Source: Cucumis sativus (lineage: Eukaryota > Streptophyta > Magnoliopsida > Cucurbitales > Cucurbitaceae). Taken from it: a stretch of DNA of 64,000 bases. Positions 37,428-50,400 of this stretch are shown here, one piece after another. The notes below the pieces were generated by a model. It had not been told where the DNA came from. It made no database searches and saw only the letters and a list, made by a program, of their open reading frames with translations. The stretch covers positions 1,302,001 to 1,366,000 of the forward strand of contig NC_026660.2 of assembly GCF_000004075.3 (NCBI RefSeq). The letters are read 5' to 3'. Position 1 is the stretch's first letter. Every line of letters starts with the position of its first letter. A program made the position numbers and the translations under genes.

Positions 37428-38004
37428 CAATGAACACCAAATACAAGCTGTACATGAACTCCAGTTACAAGCAAAAACAGTATTGGATAACCGAAAGGAT
37501 AATTTCCGAGGTAAGAGATACCATTTCCGGTGACATTGAAACCGGGCAATCCAAGTTTGAAAGTAAATGCTGTAACTGCATTGCTCAATGTTCCAATCTT
37601 CAACAGCAAGAAAATCCTAATAAGTGGCAGAAGGGGCAATAGACAACATAACACACATCTTAGGAATCAAGGGAAAATGCTTCAGCACAGCACCAATACT
37701 TAGCCCATCCATCCATAGAAGACGAGTTTAAAATAATAACAGGAGCGAATCTAAAAGCCATACCAGCAATTCAGCCAGACATCTCGTCGCCAACAAAGCC
37801 AGTCTAGTAGTTGCTGGGAAATCAAAGGGCTGTGCAAAGATAGAGAGGAAGTTGTGACCGGCTGTTGATAAATCCTTGCTGCGTAGCTTCTCTGCAAAGC
37901 TTGGCAGAATATGGATCATTGAAAACCAGAAGAAAGGTTAACGCATTGCTTAGACCGCTTACTAGGCACTGCTTTCAATCTCCGGTACGTCGAACAGCAG
38001 AATG
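37428..38004 (+). pseudogene. Decayed partial copy of the U-box/ARM gene (ARM region only)
   Basis: The sequence follows the ARM-repeat half of the gene at 33250-34080 in the same order and strand. Shared stretches include CATGAACTCC-GTTAC (37443), GGATAACCGAA (37485), GGGCAATAGACAACATAACA (37635) and GGATCATTGAAA near the 3' end (37913), down to the region around the stop codon. The copy spans about 577 bases against about 830 in the gene, with frameshifts, internal deletions and stops in every frame. The U-box and N-terminal domain are absent. Best explained as an old tandem or segmental duplicate that has lost function; a short transcript is possible but not shown. Confidence 0.88.
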
Positions 38005-38495
38005 AGCTGCACTTTCAGACTGCTGTTTTTCAAAAATAAAAAAGCAAAACATGATAGGCATAAATTTGAGGGGGAAAGGGAAGATAAGCAGCTTGAAGGT
38101 GAGAATGGTAGCTGGTCGAGTTGAGACTTGTAGTTGAACACCCTTGGATGACTAAGAGAGGCCACATTATGAATTTCTAAATGAACTACAGATGAACTAG
38201 AAGTATGTTAACAGATCATTGGAAAGTCAACAACAAAGAATACTCGGTAGAAATGGATCTTTCTATTTACTAATGTAATCCGGTGCAAACAATTTCATTT
38301 GCTCGGTGTCCACTTTTTACAATTGATTTACAGGACTAATACCAAAAATCATGAATTTTTTTTCGGGGGAAGATGAGAGTGGTTAAGTACTGTTTAACCA
38401 AACTGATCGTTTCCGCTAGATTATTATGAAGAAGACCATCTGTGAACTACCATTCACAAAGGGCATTGTGTTAAGTTATTTCGTAGGCAACCGAT

Positions 38496-41400
38496 CTATA
38501 GCTCCACATACTCCAGCTTGATATGAGAACCCTCTATTTTGTAGTTCCAGTACCAACTTCCAGTGTCCTGCTTATCAAGCTCAATTTGATCTAATTGAGC
38601 TTCAAAACCTAAGAAATTGAAAAACCAAAATTAAGCAAAGTATTGCAGATTCCCAAATCTCAACTTTTGGAAATGTTAAACTCTAACGTGAAAGAGCAAA
38701 AACGCAATTTCCCCCCAAATTGCAAAGGTGTAGAACCTACCAGAAGTTCCGGGTGAGATTTTCAATTTGTAGCCATCTGGAACTTCGAATACATGGTTAC
38801 CCTAGAGAGCATGAACAAGAAAATTCTTAGCACGGCAGATTCTCAATAAGGATGGTGAACTACTACTCCATATAATTTTTCCATGCAAAGTTCAATCCAA
38901 GCGTGATTGGAAGGACATCAAGGAGTTTAAGCATTTTTTTTTCTGAAAATGTTACTAATATAATACTTCAAATTGCATTTGGACAATTTCAAAAATACTT
39001 TTTTCATTTATCCAAATAACATAAAGAATTGAGAAGTGTTATTAGACAAACATCTTCCACTAAAATGTTACACAAAACAAAACTACACTCAATAAAGCAG
39101 ATCACTGGATTATCATAATTCTCCCCAGTGAGTAAATGTGTCATCCTATAGTTTATGGCAACTGATTACTGTATCATATATAAGCGAACCTGTAAAACGA
39201 CACCCGTGGCCTCAAATTCAGCATTTCCATGCAAAATGATCTTGCATCCCTCATGCCGCTGCACCTCAAGCTTCCAGTAAACATTGTCTTCACCATTCCA
39301 GTCAATTCCTTTATTCAACACCTTGATATTCTCCAATTTACATCTTCCACACCTAACCATGTGAGCACGTTCAGAAACAAAACAATAATTCTCAAACAAA
39401 AAAATCAAAATACAGAAATTATAAAGACCTTTGTCCATAGTGAATTAATGATTCACCATTTTCATCGATCTTCAGTGAGCCCATAACATTTTCAGACAGT
39501 ACAATCAAACTCCCATCAAGCTGGAACGACAAGAACTAGATCAGCTTCATTAATTCACTTCACTAGTGTATGTCCTTGGTGAGCAAGAATATGTGAGAAA
39601 TTTGTGTAGAGGCAATCTATTCCCAGCTAGAATCAGCATCGTACCTGAACATTCCTCCACAAGAATTCTGCAACCTCAACTTGCAACTCAGAGCCCCTTG
39701 ATATCGAACCACCAGAGAACTGAGATATGATACATTGTATTATTGTTACAATCACCAGTGAAATATTCACTTAGAACAACTGAAGGGAAACCTCAAAATT
39801 ACAAAGAGGAAAGTGGACGTAGCGAATAGTATTTTAGAGAGAAGAAGAGTCAGAGGCAAAGAGAATTGGAGTGCATTCCAATACAAGATGTTTTTAATAA
39901 TCAGATACTGAAACTCTACCTTCTGTCTAGTAACCTCCCAAAGTGGGCCAAGTGCTGGATGTAGAAGGATGAGATATGGTGGTCCAGAATCAACATACTT
40001 CTCATTACTTTCAACCTGCCATAGGAAGGATGAGTTAAGCATGAACAAAAATAGGGCAGATTTCAAGTAAAATCATTTCTTAGAACAACCTTCATGTTTT
40101 TAAAATTTTACTGTTATTATGTAACCATTAATTATTGTTTTCCAAGTATAACTTGATTTAAATGCGTTATATTTGTAAACTAATAAATAAAAACAGAAGA
40201 CAGAAAATATCTTCTCTAACAGTTTTTAGAGTATAAAACAATTTAAAAGGTCAATCTACAAAATTGAAAACATAAAAAAGACATCCAAACAGCTCCTTAG
40301 TGTACCCACTGTAAAATACTTCCCACACATTGAAAAATAACATGACATACCACAGGAACATCAATATTACACGGTGAAAGAAGATCATGTGCATTTCGTA
40401 AGATATCCAAAAGTGCACCATCTGGAGTCTGGACAAATAAAAAATAATAATATTAAATAGATAAAAATAAAAATCAACTCATATTCAGGTTCAATCATTC
40501 ATTTATTAGGGAAGTTCAAACAGATTTCATGCAACAATCCTCAAAGGAATATTAAGAGCCTGGTTGTACAGATTAGGACATCAACTTTTGTCTAGAGGTA
40601 CAATATTGTCTAATTTACCTTCTACACTTCAAAATCATCGCATAAGCAATGAACTAGAATGTATTTACCTGGTGTAACGACACACTAGCATGCTTTCTTG
40701 TCTTTTTAGCTGAAGATGTGACCCTTCTTCGCTCGTTGTACACAATGTAAGTGTCCAATATGTCTGGTGGTATATATAGTTCAATATCATGAATGAAGAT
40801 GGCAGATGGTATATAATAACGAATACATTTACAATTACACAAAAGAAGTAGCATCAATACCTTCTACATCATTATAACATTGAGATGAACTTGTGTTAAA
40901 GAAGCTATCAGCGATGTTCTGCATGGTACATTCTAGTCGACCTCCAGAAACACTAACCATGCATAAAAAAAGAGAGTTTATCCGGAACATGGAATAATGC
41001 AACCGTTGGATAAAGTAATTTTGACATTAGGACTTAAAACTTTGTATTTGATCAAGTACGCTATATGAAGTAACAACTCAGCACCAACAATTTGTTGAAT
41101 TATATACCTATGCTTTCTTCCAAACTGGTCAAAATATGCAACAGGCTTTTTTAAATTTAGCACCATTCCAGGCAAACTTTTTTCACTATTAGTCGATACC
41201 ACCTTCTCCACAGAATGCAGATCCACATATAAGATGTTTGTATTAGCAGGAAAGGACTCCAATCTACAACAAACAAACGAGGTTAGCTTATTCAAACATA
41301 TGCATTTTTTCTCTTTCTTACTGAGATTACCTAAGAATTGATATCAAGCACAAAAACCTACATTGAAAATTGCAACTAAATTGTTGACATCATGCATGCA

Positions 41401-44400
41401 TCATTGAAGCCTTTCAAACTAATAATTAATTTTCTAAAAGTTGAGAACAAGACTGTACACACAAATATATCGATACATGTATGTCGTATGTATATGTAAG
41501 TATGTACATGTATCTATATATGTATGTATGTAGATGTGTGTAACCATGAAATGCGAGACATACTAAGGTTACAAGGAATGCAGTCTTATGCCTACCCTCT
41601 AAAGGAAAGGTCGAATTACAAAAATTGAATTACACTAAAAATTAAAAATATTGAACGGATAGAAGTCATCCACCTGCCTTGAGAACGAGATCCTTCTGTG
41701 ATCCCATACTTTTCAAACTCAGTGTACTCAATGCATGACAAACCGTATTCCCACATCCCATCAAGATTCTTCGTCTCAATCAAAACATTCATTCCTTCGG
41801 TAGCGCCTGCTGTCCTCTTACAAGATGCAAAGCCTAGTTTCTGTAACCCATACAACTCTGATAAGCGATAATGAGGGTAGAAAGAAATAAACTAGCTCTC
41901 AAATCAGTATAATCCAAGTATATTATTTAAGTGTTTTCACGATCATGCACCCACTGACAAGGAAAATCAAACATATATACTGAATTCAACTGTGCTATAA
42001 ACTGACATCACAAGCGACCAACAGACTTGAATAGACTAACAAACAACACCACCATCTATAGAATTAAGTTTTGAGCTAGAAGTGAAGTTGCTCGTCCGGC
42101 AATAACATATTGTGAGACATGATCATAACCTCCACGCCAAATACAAGTGATTACCATTTGCAGTACTAGAACAAAAAGTATATTTGCTTCAAGCTTACCT
42201 TTTTTTGTCGCAAACCAATTCCTGATAATGCCAGTAGGGTCAAATCTGTAGCTGCCACAACATTACTACAAGGTCATTAGAGTCTACATCAAGCATAAGC
42301 CATCATCCGCCAATTATAAGTAAATAAATAATTCAACTTATGATAGCTATATCTTACCTGACTTGCCTAACTGTTGCACCTTTTCTTCCATGGTCATAAA
42401 ACCATTTAAAAATACCTCTGTCATGTGCAAGCTTCCATATAACACCATGACCACCAGGCTTGCATATAGGAGCAAAAGATTTTGTAACTAACCACAACCC
42501 ATCATCTGCACCAATGGCTGGAACCAGAGGCTGAAATAACGTAAGAAAAATAATATTTAAAGATCTTTAGAATTCCAAAAAATGGAGATTAAACTGAGAA
42601 ATATCATATTTCATATTATATTTAGTGTGACTTTTATCTGAATTTTCATAGATGAACCTGCTCAAAGAGTTGGAAATTTGACCGACCCCTTCCAAACCAT
42701 CCAAATTTTTCACAAAGGGACATGATCCTTTTGTGGTTATTCTTTGCTGAACTTGTCATGATTGCAACAGGTGTAATGCATTGTTTCCCATAGATCTTGC
42801 TGTACAAAAATTCTCTAGCCTTGGATAAAAAATTGAAATGAAACGCACGTGAGACCTATCATATCCGATCAACCATTCAATGCCTATTAATTATGTTATC
42901 AATCAGAGCACATGTGCTTTACCTGAAGATCTCTTATAAGACCTTCCAACAAAGTCCTACCACAATAAGAAAGCATTGCTGCAGGAAGGCACTCTCCTGT
43001 ATCAGGATCAACCAAACCGAGCCTATCAGCAGAGCCTCCCAAAGGATAAATTTCACCCAACTCAGGTAAACCCTAAAAAAGTATAAAATATTACAAATCA
43101 CAGTTATATTAATGCCCCAGCTGTGTTAAAAACTAGTGCTCCAGTTGTTAACCTCAATTCCCCACAATGCTGCTTGAGATGCATATTCTATATTTTGAGA
43201 AAGATCTGGTCCAATGGGTGCACGAATCTCCAAAAATTCACTATCTATTGCATGGTTCTTTTGCCCAGACCAATTCTTAGAGTATCTTTCAGATTTTGAA
43301 CAGGCAAGAAGCTCTAAAACTTTAATCTGATACCTGCAAAAAGCATAGATTTTCAAAATAGTAACTTTACTGTTAAACCTCCCATTATATTGCAATATAG
43401 TAGGAAAGGGAAGAAGAAGAGTGCACGTGTAATGGGGAGTGTGAGCAATGAGAATGGGGAACACAGTGGTGAGATCACAGTTAGTTAGAGGAAAAAAGTT
43501 GTTAAATAGGAGGGAAGCCGGAAAGGAAGGGGGGAATCTTTTTTCTTTATTGAGAGTTTCTCTTTTCATCCTTGAAAGAAGGAGAAGCAGAAGGAGTGTG
43601 CCTTTACTTTACTTGTTTCTGCATTTCAATTCTCAAAATTGATAGTTCATCAATTCTTTATTGTATTTCTTTCGAATTACCAATTGAATAAAGAACATTC
43701 CTACTGGTGTTCTATCATATTGTTCTCATAGTGTTTTTACTTGGAAAACTATAGAAAATGACGCAAAAACGGATCAAAGAAAAACCTGGAACCTTTGATC
43801 AAGAAATTTCGGGGATACGAGGAGAGTTACACAAGTTGCCGGCAATCAAAGCAAACGAGCATCCAAGGGGAGAAACAACATCTGCTAATGAAATGCGTCG
43901 AAGAAATAGCGAAGGAAAATTCAAAAATCTCTGGAGGAACGGAAGGATCATCAAGCAAAGGACCGACAATGAGAGCATCATCGAAGGTGGAGGTACGACA
44001 TTGAAGGAAATCAAGATAGAAGGTAAAACGAACAAGTCTGAAGGGGATGAAAACTCGATCGTAGCAAATTCAAGAAGGTTGAAATGCCAGTATTCAGCAG
44101 CAGTGATCCGGATTCATGGCTGTTCAGAGCCGATCGTTACTTCCAAATCCATAAACTGACAGATTCGGAGAAGTTGATCATCGCCATGATTAGTATTGAT
44201 AGAACATGCATTGGATTGGTACCGATCACATGAAGAACGAGAGCTATTCAAGGATTGGACAGATCTGAAACAAAGGCTATTGATTCAATTCCGGTCAGTG
44301 CAAGAAGGATTGATTTGCAGAAGATTCTTGGCTATTAAGCAAGAGACGATGGTGGCCGGGAAGAATATCAGAATTTGTTTGACAAATTGGTGGTGTTAGT

Positions 44401-47400
44401 GATAGATAATTAAATTTTCCTTCCACCACTAACTTAAGCTTTTGGAAGAATTGGTGGTTTAATATGGTATCAGAGCAGATGGTTCAAGGAGGACTTGTGT
44501 TCAAGCCTCTTCATTTTCATTTCTTCCCCAATTAAAATTGATTTCTCCTTATTGGGCCTTTCAAATATTTCAAGTCTACAAGTGAGGGGGAGTGTTAGTG
44601 ATATATAATTAAATTTGCCTTCAACCACTAGTTTAAGCTTTTGGGTGAATTGGTGGTTTAATAGGTGGTGTCATTGCCACACTTGCCAAAGGAAGTTTTG
44701 GAAGAAACATTCATGAATGGGCTTAGCCCTTGGATCGAAGCTGAAGTACAATGCTAGGAACTTGTTGGGCTTGCACAAATGATGAAGTTGGCCTAACGAG
44801 TAGAAAACCAGGAACTGACAAGGAGGGAAGCGGGCTTAAAGAAGAATACAGAAGGTAAGGCCCAAACTACTACATCTTTTATTAGAACTAATTTACCGTT
44901 GAGTGTGAATGAAACTAAAATTGGAGGGAACTTTCCGATGTGAACCATAACTCTGAGAGGTGTGACGGCAAGAGAAAACTAACGTGAAGGACCAACTAAA
45001 AGACTATCAGATGCAGAATTCCAAGCACGAAGAGAGAAAGGGCTTTGTTTCCATTGTGAAGAATGATATCACGCAGGCTACCGCTGTAAAGTTAAAGAGC
45101 AAAAGAAGTTGGGTGTTCTGGTAGTTCGAGAGAACGAGGAGGAAGTAGAAATAATTAAGGAAGATGGTCACAAGGAAGAGACAGAGATGAAAACACTTGA
45201 AGTAGAAAAGGGAGTAAAATCAGTCGTGGAGTTATCACTAAACACAATGGTTGGATTATCTAATTCGGGCACGATGAGGTGAAGGAAAAATCAACGAGGA
45301 AGCAGTGGTAGTTTTGATAGATTGTGGGACAACGCATGGTGACATTATTGAATTTACCAATGATGGAGACTTTAAACTATGGAGTAATCCTTGGATTTGG
45401 TACAGCCATTAAAGGGAAGGGAATTTGTGGAAAAGTAGAACTGTTGCTGGATGAATGGAAGATGAATGACAGTTTTCTACCCTTGGAGTTAGGTGGTGTG
45501 GATGTGATATTAGGAATGTAGTGGTTACGCTCACCTAGGGTAACTGAGGTGGATTGGAGGAATCTAACCATGGCTTTGCAACATGAAGGTCGTAAGGTAG
45601 TAATAAGGGAAGATCCTAGCTTGACTAAGACTGACTCTGAAAAGCATGATCAAATCATGGTCTTCAATGGACCAAGGTTTCTTAATTGAATGTAGAGCTA
45701 TGGAGGGAGGAATGACATTGGCTGAATTGTATGGGGTGGAGGAAGTACCTACAATCAGTGAATCAATTCAGGCATTATTGGCGAAATTCGAGGATGTCTT
45801 TGATTGGCCAAAGGAGCTACCCCAAAAAGAAGTATTGAGCATCATATACACTCAAAGAAAGGCACATACCCAATTAATGTGAGGCCATACAGGTATGCCT
45901 ATCAACAAAAGGAAGAGATGGAGAAGTTAGTTGATGAGATGCTAGCCTTAGGGATAATCCATCCGAGTACCAGCCCTTGTTCAAGTCTTGTCTTGTTAGT
46001 AAAGAAAAAGGATGGTCGTTGGAGATTTTGTGTAGACTACAGAGCATTGAATACCATTCCAGACAAATTCCCTATCCTAGTTATTGAAGAGTCTAAATGG
46101 AGCAAATATGTTTTCAAAAAATGACCTGAAGGCCGGTTATCATCAAATAAGAATGAGTATAAAAGATGTGGAGAAAACAACATTTAGAACTCACGAGGGC
46201 CATTATGAGTTCCTAGTCAAGCCGTTTGGGTTGACTAACGCTCCATCTACTTTCCAATCATTGATGAATACAATCTTTAAACCATATCTGAGAAGATTCA
46301 TGCTGATGTCTTTTTATGATATTTTAATCTATAGTAGAGATTTGGAGGAGCATCTACATCACTGGTCTTAGAAATTTTACGAGAAAATGAATTGTATGCC
46401 AATATGAAAGTGTAATTTTTCTCAAGCAAGGGTAGAATATCCTTTTGCTCGAGCAAGGATAGAATATCTCAGACACATAATATCTGGAAAGAAAGTGAAG
46501 GTAGACTTTGAGAAGATTAGAGAAATCAAAGAATGGCCAGCCCCAACAAACGTTGGAGAAGTAAGAGGATTCTTAGGCCTCACGAGCTATTACAAAAGGT
46601 TTGCGCAGAATTATAGGAATGTGGCTGCTCCATTAACTCAATTGCTGAAGCTAGGAGCGTATAAGAGGTACAAGCTTTCTTTGAGAAATTGAAAATGCAA
46701 TGACGACTTAGCAAATATTGGCATTACCAAATTTCAATCTTCCTTTTGAGAATGAGACAGATGCAACATGATATGGGATTGGAGCTATGTTGATTCAAGC
46801 AGAAAGGCCCCATAGCTTATTTGAGTCATACACTATTATTGGAGAATTTGAGAGTTCCACATTGGAAAAGTCAATTGGTTTTAAGATGGAACCCCATACT
46901 ATCAAATTTAACATGGTATCAGAGCCCATTAAACCCAAACGGGTATTCGGTCCAAGATAGGTGAACCCTAAGAGGCACCATCTTGAGGGGGCATATTGGA
47001 GAATTTGAGAGTCCCACATTGGAAAAGTCAATTGGTTTTAAGATGGAACCTCATACTATCAAATTTAACAACTATCAATGAGGGACCGGGCGAAACCTGT
47101 GTATAAAAGAGAATTAATGGTCGTTGTGCTGGCAGTGCAGAGTTGGAGACCATACTTGTTGAGAAGGAAGTTTGTCGTCAAAACAGACCAGCATTGAAAT
47201 TCCTGTTTGAACAGCGTGTGATCCAGCCACAGCATCATAAGTGGATTGCTAATTGTTAGGCTATACCTTTGAAGTGGTTTATAAGCCTGGACTCGAGAAT
47301 AAAGCTGCTCATGCTTTATCAAGAGTGCCACCCACAGCGCACCTAAATCATATATCTGCCCCGGCCTTAGTGGATTTACTGGTTATTAAGGAAGAGGTTG

Positions 47401-50400
47401 AGAAGGACTCTCATTTGAAGGAGATCATTGCTAAGCTAGAAAGAAACGATGGAGTCCCTGATTTCACTATAGAGCAGGGGATAATGAGATATAAGGGAAG
47501 GCTTGTGATATCGAAGACTTCAACATTGCTACCTATAATACTACATACTTATCATGATTCTGTGTTTGAGGGTCACTCTAGATACCTAAAAACATAGAAG
47601 AGGTTGATGGGAGAATTATACTAGGAAGGTATGAAGCATGACGTGTGATGAATGCCTTATGAGTCAACGCAACAAATCCTTGACATTATCTCCAGTTGGT
47701 TTATTGATGCCATTAGAGATACCAGATACAATTTGGAGTGATATTTCCATGGACTTCATTCATGGATTACCAACGGCTGCAGAGTTTGATGTAATTCTGG
47801 TAGTGGTAGGCAGACTGCGTAAGTATGTGCACCTCTTAGCATTGAAATACCCTTATACTGCCAAGTAAGTAGCTAAAGTCTTTGTTAAAGAAATAGTAAG
47901 ATTGCACGGGTATCCTAGATCTATAGTATCAGATCATGATAAAGTGTTTCTTAGCAACTTTTGGCATGAAATGTTTTGTCTGTCAGAGACCAAATTGACT
48001 AGGAGCTCAGCTTATCACCCACAATCTAATGGCCAACCAGAAGTGGTGAACCGAGGTGTTGAACTGGCTTTTGTGGGCCAAATACTGGTATAATACTACA
48101 AGCCAAAGGTCCATCGGCATAACTCCATTCCAAGTAGTTTATGGGTGATTACCACCTCCATCAATATATTATGGTAATATTTTGAACACCTAATTCCACA
48201 CTTGACCAACAACTTAAAGAAAGGAATGTGGCTTTGGGAGCTTTGAAGGAATATCTTAGAACTGCTCAAGAGAAAATGAATAAGTATGCAGATATGAAAA
48301 GAAGACACGTGGAATTCCAAGTTGGAGAGCTCGTGTTTTTTAAGATTCGGCCTTATCATCAAGTATCATTAAGGAAGAGAAGGAATGAAAAACTATCACC
48401 AAAATTCTTTGGGCCTTATAAAGTAATAGAAAGGATCGGATCAGGCCAATAGCATATAAACTAGAATTGCCAGCTGCAGCTTCCATACATCCAGTGTTTC
48501 ATGTCTCTCAGCTCAAAAAGGTGATAGGTTACCATACCGAGGTACACCAGTTGATTCCTTATGTGAATGAAAACCATGAGTGGATGGCTGTGCTGGAAGA
48601 AGTGTTTGGTTATCGAAAAAATCCATCAACAATAGACTAGGAGGTGTTGATCAGTGGGAAAGGACTACTACCGCATAAAACCACTTGGGAAAATTGTGAT
48701 GACTTTAAGCAACAATTCCCTGATTTTCACCTTGAGGACAAGGTCCTTTTGGAGGACAGGAGGAGTGTAATGCTAGACCTCCAATTATATTGCAATATAG
48801 TAGGAAAGGGAAGAAGGCGAGGGCACGTGTAATGAGTGTGAGCAATGAGAATGGGTACTACAATGGTAGGATCATAGTTAGTTAGAGGAAAAAAGTTGTT
48901 AAATAGGAGGGAAGCAGGAATGGAGGGGGGGAATCATTTTTTATTGAGAGTTACTGTTTTCATACTTGAGAGAAGGAGAAGCAGAAGGAGTGCTCCTTTA
49001 CTTTACTTGTTTCTGCATTTCAATTCTCAGAATTGATAGTTCATCAATTCTTCATTGTATTTCTTTTGAATTACCAATTGAACAAAGAACATGCCTACTG
49101 GTGTTCTATCATATACATGCCAAGTTATTTTGATATTACAACAGTAATTCGAAAATAATCAGAAAATTGGAACAGTTAATTGGTTTAAACCAAACAGCAA
49201 CATGATCAAACGTATTTCCCGAAATTTTTCAACGTCTAGATCAAACAATTGCCATAAGTATAGCTTTAATGAGCTCCAACTTTGAAAAATCAAAATGAAC
49301 AGAAACACGTTCATTTAAAAAGTAAGTATCAAATCCTGGTCTGAACACTTTTCTAATGAGAGATCAACCGTTTGACTTAGACAATCAATGAATGATAAAC
49401 AGGAACCCCCCAGTCCCATAATTTTAATTCGATTGACGAAGAGTCTAAAAAGAGTTAAAATTGTAGACCATCCGGAATTGGTCACGGCCAAAACTTGGAA
49501 TGATAGACTTGAAATATCAAAGGAAAAACAGAAAAATCAGTAGGCTTGAAGATCACATTATGAAACGGAACAGCTTTAGACTGTGGTTGAAGCTAAATAA
49601 AAGAGTACATCTATTGATGTCAGCTTCCAACACTAAAACTAAACAAATTTACAATGAAAACAAACTTAAACAGGGAATTGTCATCAAAGAGTATAGCATC
49701 AGTATTTGAACAATAAAAAGGGCAAAACACGAATATAGAGAACTCACCCGATGATTCCGCCAATGCAATCATAAAATTTTTCAATCTCTCCTAAGTTCAC
49801 TAAGAGCTTTTTCAAGTCCCTTAGCTCTTCCTTATCCAGTAGTACTTCCCCCTCCCCAAATCCCCGACTACCACCGCCATTGCCATTTACATCAAATTTC
49901 TCAATGACTTCCACAAGCGAATAAAGCGCGTGTTTCACCACACCCCTTGCAGTCTCAAATTCACTCTCGACAGACTCAATCCTGAAACTAAGTACATGTT
50001 CTTGCCCCGCCGCAACCAAACACTTGAGCAAGAAGCAATGGTAGGAATCCAAGTTGAGGTGAGGCGAAACCCTAGAGAACCAGTTACGGCGAGAATTGAA
50101 GAAACGTTTCACTCTAGAATCACGGTCAAGGAGTTTCAACTTGTCATTGATGGTCTTCTTTTTAGAAAGCTTAGTACAAAGAGCTCTGAGCCTAAGAATC
50201 TCTTGTTGAAAGTCATAGTCAGGAGCTGGTGGAGCGTAATCAACCGGAGCTGTAGAGACGCGAGGGATATGTAAAGAACGAGAAGAAGCATAGGAAGAAG
50301 AGGAGGAGAAAGAGAAAGAAGAGGAAGTGAGAGAGAGAGGAGGCGTTGGGATGGAAAGTGATAAATGCAAGGTTTTGGAAGTTAAAGAGAAAGGGAAATG

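Larger units (their letters stand above)
43758..48832 (+). pseudogene. Broken gag-pol of the gypsy element
   Basis: Segments in order: gag (43758-44830, interrupted by TRIM 1; [14 protein letters not shown] and AIKQETMV recognisable); a zinc-knuckle remnant near 45035-45080; protease near 45303-45335, where the D-S/T-G triad reads DCG; reverse transcriptase (45804-46371; [29 protein letters not shown]), whose catalytic box reads FYDIL and so lacks one of the paired aspartates; RNase H (46495-47250, interrupted by TRIM 2); integrase (47560-48110; [34 protein letters not shown], so the three acidic positions are present); and a C-terminal chromodomain-like tail (about 48640-48760, [14 protein letters not shown]). 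Many in-frame stops and shifts. No single frame spans it. Confidence 0.88.
43371..49111 (+). mobile_element. Ty3/gypsy chromovirus-type LTR retrotransposon in UGP3 intron 1
   Basis: Two LTRs (43371-43717 and 48771-49111) flank a degenerate gag-pol on the plus strand, antisense to UGP3. The 5-base flanks TTTAC and TATAC are a likely target duplication with one change. A purine-rich tract precedes the 3' LTR (about 48750-48768). The 5' LTR is not followed by the usual tRNA-Met primer site. Two TRIM elements are inserted inside. By eye the LTRs differ at roughly 30 of about 340 positions plus small indels, so the insertion is not recent. It is non-autonomous now because of many stops and frameshifts. 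Confidence 0.9.

Noticed and set aside
43126..43569. 147-codon minus-strand frame as a gene of its own
   Set aside because: Only 43153-43333 is real, as UGP3 exon 2. The remainder reads through the intron into the antisense LTR.
44465..46925. TGGTATCAGAGC words as evidence of the gypsy element's own primer site
   Set aside because: Both copies (44465 and 46914) belong to the nested TRIMs. None directly follows the gypsy 5' LTR.
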